Positions 42,067 to 50,662 of a stretch of 64,000 bases of DNA are shown here, in pieces. Numbering within the stretch: position 1 is the first letter of the stretch; the number at the start of each line of letters is the position of its first letter. This DNA is from Halanaerobium sp. MA284_MarDTE_T2. GTDB lineage: Bacteria > Bacillota > Halanaerobiia > Halanaerobiales > Halanaerobiaceae. The stretch spans positions 1-64,000 of the forward strand of contig NZ_QPJE01000002.1 of NCBI RefSeq assembly GCF_003337245.1. The letters run 5' to 3'. Below the pieces are notes generated by a model, which ran no database searches, was not told the origin of the DNA, and saw only the letters and a list, made by a program, of their open reading frames with translations. A program made the translations under genes and the position numbers.

Positions 42067-43380
42067 TTAATTTAAGAAAAAGTATAAAACAAACACAATA
42101 CCGAGAACATATACCAGCCAGTGTACATCTTTACCTTTTCCGGTAAATAGTTTAACCAGTGGATATACTATAAAACCCAGTGCAATACCATTTGATATTG
42201 AATAGGTAAGCGGCATGGTGATCATTGTTACAAAGGCAGGCAGTATCTCTGTAAAATCATCCCAATTCAGATTTGTAATATTTGTCATCATCATCGTACC
42301 TACTATAATAAGTGCAGGTGCAGTTGCAGCTGCCGGCACTATACCAATTAGTGGCTTAAAAAATAACGATAAGAAAAACAGTATTGAAACAACTACACCT
42401 GTTAATCCTGTACGTCCACCTTCAGCAACACCAGAAGCAGACTCTACATATGTTGTAACAGTGGTAGTACCAAACAGTGCTCCTCCTGTTGTACCAATGG
42501 CATCTGCTAAAAGTGCCCTGCTGGCTTTGGGCAGATCTCCATTTTCATCTAAATATCCGGCCTGCTGGCTAACTCCTACTAAAGTGCCTGCTGTATCAAA
42601 CATATCTACAAATAGGAATGAAAGCAGTACTCCAACCATACCAAAACTTAAGGCAGAATCAATATCAAGCTGTAGTAATACTTCTGACCAGTCAGACATA
42701 TGTGGTACTGCAATTACTCCTTCAAGTTTGGGAGTAACCCCATTAATCCAGCCAAATGCTGTCGAAGCTAAAATCCCCCACAGGAGGGAACCTTTTATAT
42801 TCTTAGCATGTAAAATACCTGTAACAACTAATCCAAATATCGCAACAAGTCCTGTTCCTTTGAACACAGAACCCATGGCAACCAGAGTAGCCTGATCAGC
42901 TACAACTATACCGGCATTCTGCAGTCCAATAAAAGCAATAAATAAACCAATACCAGTACTGATACCAGTTTTTAATGCCATTGGAATACTATTAACTATC
43001 ATTTCTCTAACAGGTGTTACACTTAAAATAATAAATAATATACCTTCAATAAAAACTATCCCTAATGCTGTCTGCCAGGGAACCCCCATTCCAATAACAA
43101 CAGAATAGGCAAAAAATGCATTAAGACCCATTCCAGATGCAAGTGCAAATGGGTAATTGGAAAGTAACGCCATCGTAAGTGTACCTAAAATTGCACCAGC
43201 AATAGTAGCAATAAATACTCCATCAAATGGCATCCCGGCTGCTTCCAGTATTGATGGATTAACAAAAATAATATATGCCATAGTCATAAATGTTGTTATC
43301 CCTGCAATTGTTTCTGTCTTCACATTAGTATTATTCTGCTTTAATTTAAATACATTATCCAGAAATCCCTGTTCTTCCAT
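42067..43380 (-). CDS. Purine base permease, AzgA/PbuG type (NCS2 family)
   Basis: A 437-residue inner membrane symporter with about twelve to fourteen helices, expected to import adenine, guanine or hypoxanthine. AzgA-branch marks: TETIAGITTFMTMAYIIFVNP near residue 22, ALASGMGLNAFFAYSVV, KTGISTGIGLFIAFIGLQNAGI, LFVDMFDTAGTLVGV and GTTTVTTYVESASGVAEGGRTG. It lies 72 bases after the adenine deaminase gene on the same strand, so adenine uptake coupled to deamination is the natural reading. No purine riboswitch was seen in the short gap. Confidence 0.92.
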   Translation of the reverse strand: MEEQGFLDNVFKLKQNNTNVKTETIAGITTFMTMAYIIFVNPSILEAAGMPFDGVFIATIAGAILGTLTMALLSNYPFALASGMGLNAFFAYSVVIGMGVPWQTALGIVFIEGILFIILSVTPVREMIVNSIPMALKTGISTGIGLFIAFIGLQNAGIVVADQATLVAMGSVFKGTGLVAIFGLVVTGILHAKNIKGSLLWGILASTAFGWINGVTPKLEGVIAVPHMSDWSEVLLQLDIDSALSFGMVGVLLSFLFVDMFDTAGTLVGVSQQAGYLDENGDLPKASRALLADAIGTTGGALFGTTTVTTYVESASGVAEGGRTGLTGVVVSILFFLSLFFKPLIGIVPAAATAPALIIVGTMMMTNITNLNWDDFTEILPAFVTMITMPLTYSISNGIALGFIVYPLVKLFTGKGKDVHWLVYVLGIVFVLYFFLN

Positions 43381-43452
43381 TATAATTTTACCTCCTTTTG
43401 TATTAAACGCTTAACAACAGCACAACTTATCTCTTATCCCCACCTCCTATTT

Positions 43453-45213
43453 TTAAATATTTTTAACCAGAGGGACATTTTCAAATTTAGAAACTGAAAA
43501 AAGTCCCTGATCTGTTAATTTAAGTTCTGGTATTACTGAAAGTGCCATAAAAGATAAAGTCATAAATGGCCCATCTCTTGTAATACCTAAAGAAGATGCC
43601 AATTTGCGCAGTTTTGTCAGCTTTTCCGCAACATCTTTTAGAGATCGGACAGCCATTAAACCTGCAACAGGCAGAGGAAGACTATCAACCAATTTCCCAT
43701 TAGCTACAATAACTATTCCTCCCTTTATTTTTTGCAGTTCTTTAACAGCAGTATACATGTCATTTTTTTTAAGACCAGCCACAATAATATTATGGGCATC
43801 ATGACCAATAGAAGTTGCAACAGCTCCTTCTCTGAGTCCAAAACCTCTTAAAAGCCCTATTCCAACATTACCACTTTTATGATGTCTTTCTACTACAGCT
43901 AACTTAACAAGATTATGACCAATCAATTCTGTTATTGGAGGTTCTCCATTATAGTCTGCTTCAGTTATATATTCACCTTCACGAGTTACGATCTTATCTT
44001 TTAATAATTCTATAACCCGGTAAATTTTACCTGCAGGAAGCGCAAAATCTTCTTCTTTTAAATCAGCTATCTTGATAGAATTAAAAATTTTATCTTCAAT
44101 TTCTGGATTAATATCTTTTTTGTAATCTAAATTTTTATCATGATTTTCTTCTTTGTTTTTTATTAATGTACCATTTTCAGCAATTAAACACCCGTCTTTG
44201 TAAACAGCTTTTATATTAAAATCAATTAAATTATCTATTAGCAGTAAATCAGCCTTATAACCTGGAGCAATTGCACCAAGATCTTTAAAACCCAGAGCCT
44301 GAGCAGCATTAATTGTAGCCATCCTTATAGAACGCAGTGGAGACAATCCATACTGAACTGCTTTTTTTACGGCGAAATTTATATGTCCCTCTTCTATTAA
44401 ATCACCTGGGTGACGGTCATCTGTAGCAAAAAAGAAGCGGCTGCAGTTGCTGTCATTTACTGCAGGAAGTAAGTTAACTAAATCTCTAGTTACAGAACCT
44501 TCCCGAATCATAATGTACATACCTTTAGAAACTTTCTCTAAAGCTTCTTCAGCAGTAGTTGCTTCATGATCTGCTTTTATACCAGCCAGCAAATAAGCAT
44601 TTAGATCTTTCCCCAGTAAACCAGGAGCATGTCCATCGATAAAGCGGTCTTCCGATATTTTTATCTTTTCCCATATTTTTTTATCTCCATTAATTACTGA
44701 AGGATAATCCATTACTTCTCCCAGACCAAAAATTCCTTTTTCTTTATAAAGAGGAGATAAATCTTCAGCAGATAATTCTGCACCAGAATTTTCGAACTTA
44801 CTTGCCGGTACACATGAGGGTAACATCAAATTAAAGTTCCATGGCTGTTTTAATCCCTGTTTTAACATATATTTAATACCTGGAACTCCAGCTACATTGG
44901 CAATTTCATGTGGATCTGCAACAACTGTGGTTGTCCCTCTAGGTATGACTACACGGGCAAATTCTCCTACATCTGTCATAGCACTTTCAAGATGAAGGTG
45001 GGCATCAATAAAACCAGGTGTTACTATCTTTCCTCCGAGATCTATCTCTTTAACCCCTTCATATTCACCTGTACCTATAATTATACCAGAGGAAATTGCC
45101 AGATCACTTCTAATTAATCTTTCATTAAAAACATCCAGTATCAGGCCGTTCTTTAAAACAACTTCTGCCCTGATGTCTCCTCTAGCCTGTTTTAATAATT
45201 CACGCTTATGCAA
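43453..45213 (-). CDS. ade: Adenine deaminase
   Basis: A 586-residue amidohydrolase converting adenine to hypoxanthine and ammonia. Motifs: TPGFIDAHLHLESAMT (metal-binding His pair), VADPHEIANVAG, DGHAPGL, the FATDDRHPGDLIEEGHI block and the C-terminal SIGHDAHNIIVAGLKKNDM typical of bacterial Ade. Length is standard. The start is TTG (MHKRELLKQA), preceded by AAGGAGAGG. It leads into the purine permease gene and follows the PreA-like gene by 99 bases, placing it at the downstream end of the purine island. Confidence 0.94.
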   Translation of the reverse strand: MHKRELLKQARGDIRAEVVLKNGLILDVFNERLIRSDLAISSGIIIGTGEYEGVKEIDLGGKIVTPGFIDAHLHLESAMTDVGEFARVVIPRGTTTVVADPHEIANVAGVPGIKYMLKQGLKQPWNFNLMLPSCVPASKFENSGAELSAEDLSPLYKEKGIFGLGEVMDYPSVINGDKKIWEKIKISEDRFIDGHAPGLLGKDLNAYLLAGIKADHEATTAEEALEKVSKGMYIMIREGSVTRDLVNLLPAVNDSNCSRFFFATDDRHPGDLIEEGHINFAVKKAVQYGLSPLRSIRMATINAAQALGFKDLGAIAPGYKADLLLIDNLIDFNIKAVYKDGCLIAENGTLIKNKEENHDKNLDYKKDINPEIEDKIFNSIKIADLKEEDFALPAGKIYRVIELLKDKIVTREGEYITEADYNGEPPITELIGHNLVKLAVVERHHKSGNVGIGLLRGFGLREGAVATSIGHDAHNIIVAGLKKNDMYTAVKELQKIKGGIVIVANGKLVDSLPLPVAGLMAVRSLKDVAEKLTKLRKLASSLGITRDGPFMTLSFMALSVIPELKLTDQGLFSVSKFENVPLVKNI

Positions 45214-45312
45214 AAAATTCCCCCCTCTCCTTAAAATTTTTATTTTGTATATTTTTAGTCAACAACTGGATATCTATTTCGATTTAGTAAATTTTATTTT
45301 AAAGAAAAGCTA

Positions 45313-46395
45313 TTAAAGCTTTAATGCATCAAAATTACATCTTGTAACACAAAGACCACACCCTGCACACCTGTCTTCTTCGATAACAATAACATTTTCA
45401 TCATCAAGATAATTTGCATCATAGACACAGCTTGTAATACAGAGTCTGCAGCCAGTACATTTTTCTCTAATTATTTGTGGAACTTTTGTTTCGAAATTTG
45501 CCTTATTAGTTATTTTTTCCTGGGCCAGCCCTCTTATTTCTTCCAGACTGTTATACCCATGTTTATCAAGATATTCTTCAATCTCAGCAGCAATCTTTCC
45601 ATACACACCAGGCCCTCTTATAATAGCAGCAGTACAAACCTGAACAGCCTCTGCACCAGCCATAATCATTTTGACTGCATCTTCTCCTTTAGATATACCT
45701 CCAACAGCCAGAACAGGAATATCCACAGCATTAACTGCTTCATAAACAGCTCTTAAAGCTAGAGGAAAGATTGCTTCTCCGGAAAGCCAGCCATATCCGT
45801 TTTCACTTCCCATAAGAGGTCTGCCTGTTTCAATATCAAAATCCAGAGTTGGCCCAAATGAGTTGATCAGCACAAGACCATCAGCTCCTGCCTTTTCGGC
45901 AGCTTTTGCAAATTTTGGAATATCAATCTGTGGGCTTAATTTAACCATTACAGGCAGATCGGTAGCTCCCTTTGCCGCTTTTATACTTTCTATAACTGGA
46001 GAAGTGTCACTACCTAAATAATGTGTAGAAAGCTCCAGAGCATCAGCATATTCTTCAACTTCTACAGATAATTTTTCTATCTCATCTGCTGTATAACCAA
46101 GACCAACAATAACAGGTAGTTTTGTCTTTCTAACTGCAGGATATTCATCTTTAAGCCATTTTTCAGGTGGAAGTTCGGACCAGAGTTCTGTATTCATAAA
46201 CCCACCTCTTACCTGCGCCATATTAGGACGTGGTACCTGAGCCGCTTTTGTCGAAATTGTTTTAGTTACAATAGCACCAGCACCACCTTCTGCAGCTGCA
46301 GCAGCAGCCTTACCATCTTTGACCGGTGGCCCAGCAGCAGGCATAACTGGATTTTTCATCTCCATTCCAAATAATTTAACACTAATATCAGCCAT
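45313..46395 (-). CDS. PreA/dihydroorotate-dehydrogenase-like flavoprotein with two [4Fe-4S] sites
   Basis: A 360-residue protein. Residues 1-300 form a FMN-type TIM barrel of the dihydroorotate/dihydropyrimidine dehydrogenase superfamily (KNPVMPAAGPPVKDG, VMVKLSPQIDIPKFAKAAEKAGADGL, IPVLAVGGISKGEDAVKMI). The last 50 residues carry two ferredoxin motifs, CTGCRLCITSC and CAGCGLCVTRC, as in PreA. Where dihydropyrimidine dehydrogenase has LNLSCPHG with the catalytic Cys, this protein reads LELSTHYLG, so the Cys appears replaced. It overlaps the NTPase gene by 8 bases in the hydroxylase operon. A reductive or oxidative step on a purine-derived ring is plausible; substrate unknown. Confidence 0.83.
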   Translation of the reverse strand: MADISVKLFGMEMKNPVMPAAGPPVKDGKAAAAAAEGGAGAIVTKTISTKAAQVPRPNMAQVRGGFMNTELWSELPPEKWLKDEYPAVRKTKLPVIVGLGYTADEIEKLSVEVEEYADALELSTHYLGSDTSPVIESIKAAKGATDLPVMVKLSPQIDIPKFAKAAEKAGADGLVLINSFGPTLDFDIETGRPLMGSENGYGWLSGEAIFPLALRAVYEAVNAVDIPVLAVGGISKGEDAVKMIMAGAEAVQVCTAAIIRGPGVYGKIAAEIEEYLDKHGYNSLEEIRGLAQEKITNKANFETKVPQIIREKCTGCRLCITSCVYDANYLDDENVIVIEEDRCAGCGLCVTRCNFDALKL

Positions 46396-46936
46396 AATTT
46401 AACACCTCTTTTAGTTTTTTTAAGAATTTTGTAAAAACTTCATCTCTATTTTCTTTTTCAACTCTTAATATTTTAATATTATCTAATTGTCTTATTTTAT
46501 TTAAAAATCCATTTTCCTCATTTTTAATTACCCCAATAGTAACTTTTTCACTTTTTAGAATCTTAATTATTCTGTTTCTGAATTTTTTTGCTTTTAATTC
46601 AAACCTGCCCAGCTCATCCATTAAAACAGGTTCTTTACAGTTTTCCAGCAGTTCTAATCCATATGTTTCGAAAATTTCTGGTCTGATTATAAAATTAGAA
46701 TCTGCATCTTTTCTAAAAGCAAAAGTATTATTTTCATTTTTATTTTTTATATCAATTTCTACAAACTTTCGTCCAGATAGTAGGAAAAAAGCGGTACAGT
46801 TTCCTGCAGCTCTTTTTTCCCTCCCGACAGTAAAACCGCCGGGAGTTATCTTTAATTTTAATAAAGCATTTTTTATAATAGTACTTTTACCTGTGCCTTT
46901 TTCTCCTGTTAAAAATATATTATTTATTTTCTTCAT
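46388..46936 (-). CDS. THEP1-like nucleoside-triphosphatase
   Basis: A 182-residue P-loop protein of the NTPase_1 (THEP1/DUF265) family. Walker A is GEKGTGKST (about 11-19), followed by the family's GGFTVGREKRAAG block; Walker B is EPVLMDELGRFEL near 102. It overlaps the split hydroxylase gene by 17 bases and the PreA-like gene by 8, so it is translated as part of the molybdenum hydroxylase operon. A role in cofactor handling or nucleotide clean-up is suggested by position only. No MobB-type features were seen. Confidence 0.82.
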   Translation of the reverse strand: MKKINNIFLTGEKGTGKSTIIKNALLKLKITPGGFTVGREKRAAGNCTAFFLLSGRKFVEIDIKNKNENNTFAFRKDADSNFIIRPEIFETYGLELLENCKEPVLMDELGRFELKAKKFRNRIIKILKSEKVTIGVIKNEENGFLNKIRQLDNIKILRVEKENRDEVFTKFLKKLKEVLNYG

Positions 46937-47921
46937 TTTTCTCTTTTAAAGCTTTTTTTATTTTGGAGGGAGTTATCGGCAATTCATAAAAGCGAACTCC
47001 AATTGCATCATAAACAGCATTTGCAATAGCTGGAGAGGCAGCAATCAAAGTAGGTTCCCCCACTCCTTTTGCCCCAAAAGGTCCTTCAGAATCTTCATCT
47101 TCTATAAAGGAGTGCTCAAATTTGGGGATATCTACACTTGTTGGAACCAAATAATCTGTCATACCAGCATTGAGGGTTTTACCCTCTTTAATAATCTGAT
47201 CTTCCATAACAGCCATACCCATTCCCTGTACAGTTCCACCTTCAATCTGGCCTTCTACATTTTTAGGATTGATGGCTTTGCCGAGGTCCAGACCAGAGTA
47301 AACATTAAGCACCTCTATTATACCGGTATCTGTATCTACTTCTATTTCAAAAACCTGTGTCAAAAATGTATAAGCAACATAAACTTTATCTGCCTGACCT
47401 GTCTTTTCATCCGGTTCATAAGTTACCGGGAAAAAACTTGCTTCAGCCTCTAATCTGTTTCCTGATTCTTTTACTCTTCTGGCCAGCTCCCAGTAAGTTA
47501 TATAATCATCGGGGTCATCATACAGAAATATCCTGCCATTTTCTACACCTAATTCAGGATGATTGCTTCTGAATTCAATACTGCCATAATGGTAGATGTT
47601 GGCCAGAAGCTCTTCAGCAGCCTTTTTAACAGCACTTCCAGTAAAATATGTCTGCCTTGTAGCTGAACTTGATCCAGAGTTTTTAGTTTTATGAGTATCT
47701 CCCTGAATTACCTCAAAGTTTTCAGGATTGATTCTGAGTATTTCTGCAGCTATCTGAATAACTGTTGTAATTACACCCTGCCCAACATCTGCAGCTGCAG
47801 TTTTAATCTGTATTCTTTCATCCTCCATTATTTCTATAGAGGCAATAGAATGGTCTGGAAAACCCTCTCCATATCCAAAGCCAAACATTATTGATGCCAT
47901 TCCTTTTCCATATTTTTTCAT
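46920..47921 (-). CDS. Molybdenum hydroxylase 1, large subunit, C-terminal half
   Basis: A 333-residue protein equal to the second molybdopterin-binding half of a xanthine-dehydrogenase-type large subunit. Seen: AAADVGQGVITTVIQIAAEIL, SSSATRQTYFTGSAV, GLDLGKAINPKNVEGQIEGGTVQGMG, and the catalytic Glu block GPFGAKGVGEPTLIAASPAIANAV. The N-terminal half is the separate gene just upstream, with ATGA overlap; the ATG has its own GGGAGG site. Against the one-piece enzyme at 54.7-57.0 kb, the break falls between the two molybdopterin domains. Together the halves total 781 residues, a normal size. Confidence 0.9.
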   Translation of the reverse strand: MKKYGKGMASIMFGFGYGEGFPDHSIASIEIMEDERIQIKTAAADVGQGVITTVIQIAAEILRINPENFEVIQGDTHKTKNSGSSSATRQTYFTGSAVKKAAEELLANIYHYGSIEFRSNHPELGVENGRIFLYDDPDDYITYWELARRVKESGNRLEAEASFFPVTYEPDEKTGQADKVYVAYTFLTQVFEIEVDTDTGIIEVLNVYSGLDLGKAINPKNVEGQIEGGTVQGMGMAVMEDQIIKEGKTLNAGMTDYLVPTSVDIPKFEHSFIEDEDSEGPFGAKGVGEPTLIAASPAIANAVYDAIGVRFYELPITPSKIKKALKEKNEENK

Positions 47922-49264
47922 TTACTATTACCTCCCTTCCAGCCGCTCAACTCTACTGCTGATTCTATTGTCTCTCTGGCATTTACACTGTGGTTTAGCT
48001 GCTGTCCATTAGGAGTTGTAGACCCAATCTCGTATATATTTTGTTTTCTGAATTCTGCCGGATCCATCCCCAGTTTATGTGCAATAATATCGATCTGTGA
48101 TTCATAAGCAAAAGCAGCCTGTGTTGTTCCAAATCCTCTCATTGCACCACAAAAGGTATTGTTTGTGTATACAGCATGAGAAACACCTCGCACATTCTCA
48201 CAGTTATATGGACCGGTGCAGTGGTACATTCCTTTGTGTACGACAGCTGGCCCACTTGAAGCATATGCTCCTGTATCTCCAATAAACTTTGTCTCCCAGG
48301 CCTGAAGATAACCATCTTTACTTACACCTGTCTTCGCATAAATTGTAATTGGATGCCTCTTAGACTGTGTAATCATTGATTCTTCTCTTGTATAGGTAAA
48401 CTTAACCGGCCGACCGGTTCTAATGGCAGCAATAGCAAGGTGAATATGAACAGATACATCCTCTTTTTTGCCAAATGCTCCACCAATTGTAGGCTGGATA
48501 ATCCTAACTTGATTTTTAGCCAGCCTTAAAGATTGTGCTACATCTGCCTGAATATCATGGAGCCACTGAGTTGAAGCCCAGATATTTACAACTCCTTTTC
48601 TCTCATCATAAAAAGCTGCACCTGACTCATTCTGCATGGGAAGCTGATCGATAAACTGAGTCTGATATTTATTTTCGACAATTATATCAGAATTAGCAAA
48701 TCCTTTTTCTACATCACCTTTATCCAAATGATGTGTAATTAATATATTTCCATCTGGATGAATCGAAGGGGCATCATCTTCCATAGCTCTAAAAGGATCT
48801 GTAATAACCTCAAGTTCTTCAACCTTTACTTTAATTAAATCCCTTGCTTTTTTAGCAGCCTCTTTACTCTCAGCAACTACCACTGCAAGAGCATCACCTA
48901 AATACCTCATTTTTTCTCCTACTCCAACAAGTACAGGCTGATCGCGAACAATTAATCCATACTGCCTTACTTCAGGTATATCTTCTGCAGTAATAATATC
49001 TACTACACCGGAAACCTTAAGTGCTTTACTAATATCAATATTTTTTAAAACTGCATGAGGATGAACCGCTCTTTTAACTTTTATATGCAGCATATCATCA
49101 AAGCTAATATCATCTGGATAAACCGCATCACCTGTTACTTTATCCCATGCATCTGCCTTTAAAACATTGTGGCCGACAAAACGTTTACTCTTCTTTCTTC
49201 CTTCTGTTGAACACCTTGTTGTATGTTTACAGTAATAATCTTTTACATTATATTTTTTACCCAT
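47918..49264 (-). CDS. Molybdenum hydroxylase 1, large subunit, N-terminal half
   Basis: A 448-residue protein covering the aldehyde oxidase/xanthine dehydrogenase a/b-hammerhead domain (FVGHNVLKADAWDKVTGDAVYPDDI, about 25-135) and the first molybdopterin domain (QPTIGGAFGKKEDVSVHIHLAIAA, CGAMRGFGTTQAAFAYESQIDIIA). It ends GWKGGNSK at a domain border. The ATG at 49264 follows GGGAG by 10 bases and overlaps the FeS subunit gene by 8 bases. Substrate is unproven; purine hydroxylation is inferred from the neighbours ssnA, ade and the purine permeases. Confidence 0.9.
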   Translation of the reverse strand: MGKKYNVKDYYCKHTTRCSTEGRKKSKRFVGHNVLKADAWDKVTGDAVYPDDISFDDMLHIKVKRAVHPHAVLKNIDISKALKVSGVVDIITAEDIPEVRQYGLIVRDQPVLVGVGEKMRYLGDALAVVVAESKEAAKKARDLIKVKVEELEVITDPFRAMEDDAPSIHPDGNILITHHLDKGDVEKGFANSDIIVENKYQTQFIDQLPMQNESGAAFYDERKGVVNIWASTQWLHDIQADVAQSLRLAKNQVRIIQPTIGGAFGKKEDVSVHIHLAIAAIRTGRPVKFTYTREESMITQSKRHPITIYAKTGVSKDGYLQAWETKFIGDTGAYASSGPAVVHKGMYHCTGPYNCENVRGVSHAVYTNNTFCGAMRGFGTTQAAFAYESQIDIIAHKLGMDPAEFRKQNIYEIGSTTPNGQQLNHSVNARETIESAVELSGWKGGNSK

Positions 49265-49742
49265 CCTGATCACTCTCCCTGCCATCCATTTTTTCGGCAG
49301 CCATCATTACTGCATCAATTATTTTTGCATATCCTGTACAGCGGCATATATTTCCCGAAAGGCCAAGTCGAATTTCCTCTTCAGCAGGATGTGGATTTTC
49401 ATCCAGCAGTTTCTTGCTGGCCAGAATCATACCGGGAATGCAGAAACCACACTGAACTGCACCTGTTTCAACAAATGATTCCTGTATAGGATGAAGATTA
49501 TCTCTACTGCCCAGTCCTTCGATTGTCAGTACTTCTGATCCATCTGCCTGTGGTGCAGGCACAAGACATGATGCCACAAGCTCACCGTCCATAATTACTG
49601 TACAGGCACCACATTCTCCTTTTCCACACCCTTCTTTTGTGCCGGTTAAACCAAGATCTTCCCGCAAAAGATCAAGCAGGCGTGTATAAGGTGTTATTTC
49701 AACCTCTCTCAGCTGTCCATTAACTGTTAAAGATATCTTCAC
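49257..49742 (-). CDS. Molybdenum hydroxylase 1, [2Fe-2S] subunit
   Basis: A 161-residue electron-transfer subunit with two [2Fe-2S] clusters. The N-terminal ferredoxin fold has CGKGECGACTVIMDGELVASC and the C-terminal helical domain has QCGFCIPGM with GNICRCTGYAKI. The start is a GTG that shares one base with the TAG stop of the FAD subunit gene. Order FAD, FeS, Mo differs from the second enzyme, whose order on the transcript is Mo, FAD, FeS. Confidence 0.93.
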   Translation of the reverse strand: MKISLTVNGQLREVEITPYTRLLDLLREDLGLTGTKEGCGKGECGACTVIMDGELVASCLVPAPQADGSEVLTIEGLGSRDNLHPIQESFVETGAVQCGFCIPGMILASKKLLDENPHPAEEEIRLGLSGNICRCTGYAKIIDAVMMAAEKMDGRESDQDG

Positions 49743-50662
49743 TACCCACTCACCCTTTCTTTCTCTATTTTTTCCAGTGCATTTACCATAATATCTGCTG
49801 CCACATCTTCCCTGTATTCTTTTGTTCCTCTCAGATCATCTATTGGAGAAATTCTATTTTTTACTTCTTCAGCTATCTTCTTATAATCAAGCTGAGATAA
49901 TTTTTTCCCAAGCATTTTTTCTTCTATTTTCTTCAGCCTTACTGGTACAGGTGCAGCTGAACCCACTGCCAGACCTGCTCTTTTTATTAAATCATTTTCA
50001 AATTCTAAAACAAGGTTTAAAGTCAGAGTTGAAATAACAAGTGCTTTTCTTCTGCCAATCTTTTTCCAGAAAGAATAAACTTCAGCATCAGAAATAGGAA
50101 TTTCTATTCCTGTCAGCAGCTCACTATCTTTTAAAATATTCTTTTTTGGACCTGTAAAAAATTCATCAGACTCAACAATTCTGCTTTTCTTTCGAGAAGA
50201 CAGATGAAATTTAGCTTCATAAGCAAGCAGTGGCGGCAGAAGATCACCAGCAGGAGAGGAAGTACATATATTACCACCTATAGTACCCCTGCTTCTTATC
50301 TGTGGTGAACCCACCTCTAAAGCTGCTGCACTGAGTGCTGAAAAATGTTTGTTAATTAAATCCGATTTTATAATTTCAAGATGTGTCACCAGTGGACCTA
50401 TAAAAATACTTTTTTCCTTTTTCTCTATCTTTTTTAAATCCTCAATCCTACTTATATCAAGCCAGTTTTCTACCTCATGCAGTTTTTCGTTATATTGAAC
50501 AAAAATATCTGTTGCACCAGCCACTAACTTAACTTCAGACCTATATTTATCCCTAATCTCCAGTGCCTCTTTTAAAGAACTTGGCTGAAAATAATTTTTA
50601 AAATCTGTTCCAGAAATCGGCTGATTGTTTTCTTGTTTCATAAGCGATTTTCTCATAATCAA
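49742..50662 (-). CDS. Molybdenum hydroxylase 1, FAD subunit
   Basis: A 306-residue flavoprotein subunit that passes electrons from the FeS clusters to NAD+ or another acceptor. FAD-binding blocks: EVKLVAGATDIFVQYNEK near residue 43 and RGTIGGNICTSSPAGDLLPPLL near 137. The C-terminal CO_deh_flav_C-like region follows (KIGRRKALVISTLTL). The start is probably TTG at 50662, 9 bases after AGGAGG, giving a 65-base overlap with ssnA; an ATG six bases in is the alternative. Equivalent to YgfM in the E. coli cluster. Confidence 0.9.
   Translation of the reverse strand: MIMRKSLMKQENNQPISGTDFKNYFQPSSLKEALEIRDKYRSEVKLVAGATDIFVQYNEKLHEVENWLDISRIEDLKKIEKKEKSIFIGPLVTHLEIIKSDLINKHFSALSAAALEVGSPQIRSRGTIGGNICTSSPAGDLLPPLLAYEAKFHLSSRKKSRIVESDEFFTGPKKNILKDSELLTGIEIPISDAEVYSFWKKIGRRKALVISTLTLNLVLEFENDLIKRAGLAVGSAAPVPVRLKKIEEKMLGKKLSQLDYKKIAEEVKNRISPIDDLRGTKEYREDVAADIMVNALEKIEKERVSG

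Noticed and set aside
42215-42895. Long open frame (226 codons) on the plus strand opposite the purine permease
   Set aside because: It mirrors the codon pattern of the permease, has a Ser/Pro/Thr-rich low-complexity translation, no ribosome site and no family features.
43381-43452. Purine riboswitch before the purine permease
   Set aside because: The gap to the adenine deaminase stop is only 72 bases and shows none of the conserved purine aptamer elements.
46920-49264. Split hydroxylase large subunit as a pseudogene or frameshift error
   Set aside because: The second half has its own ribosome site and ATGA overlap, and both halves keep all conserved residues, so a true gene fission is more likely.
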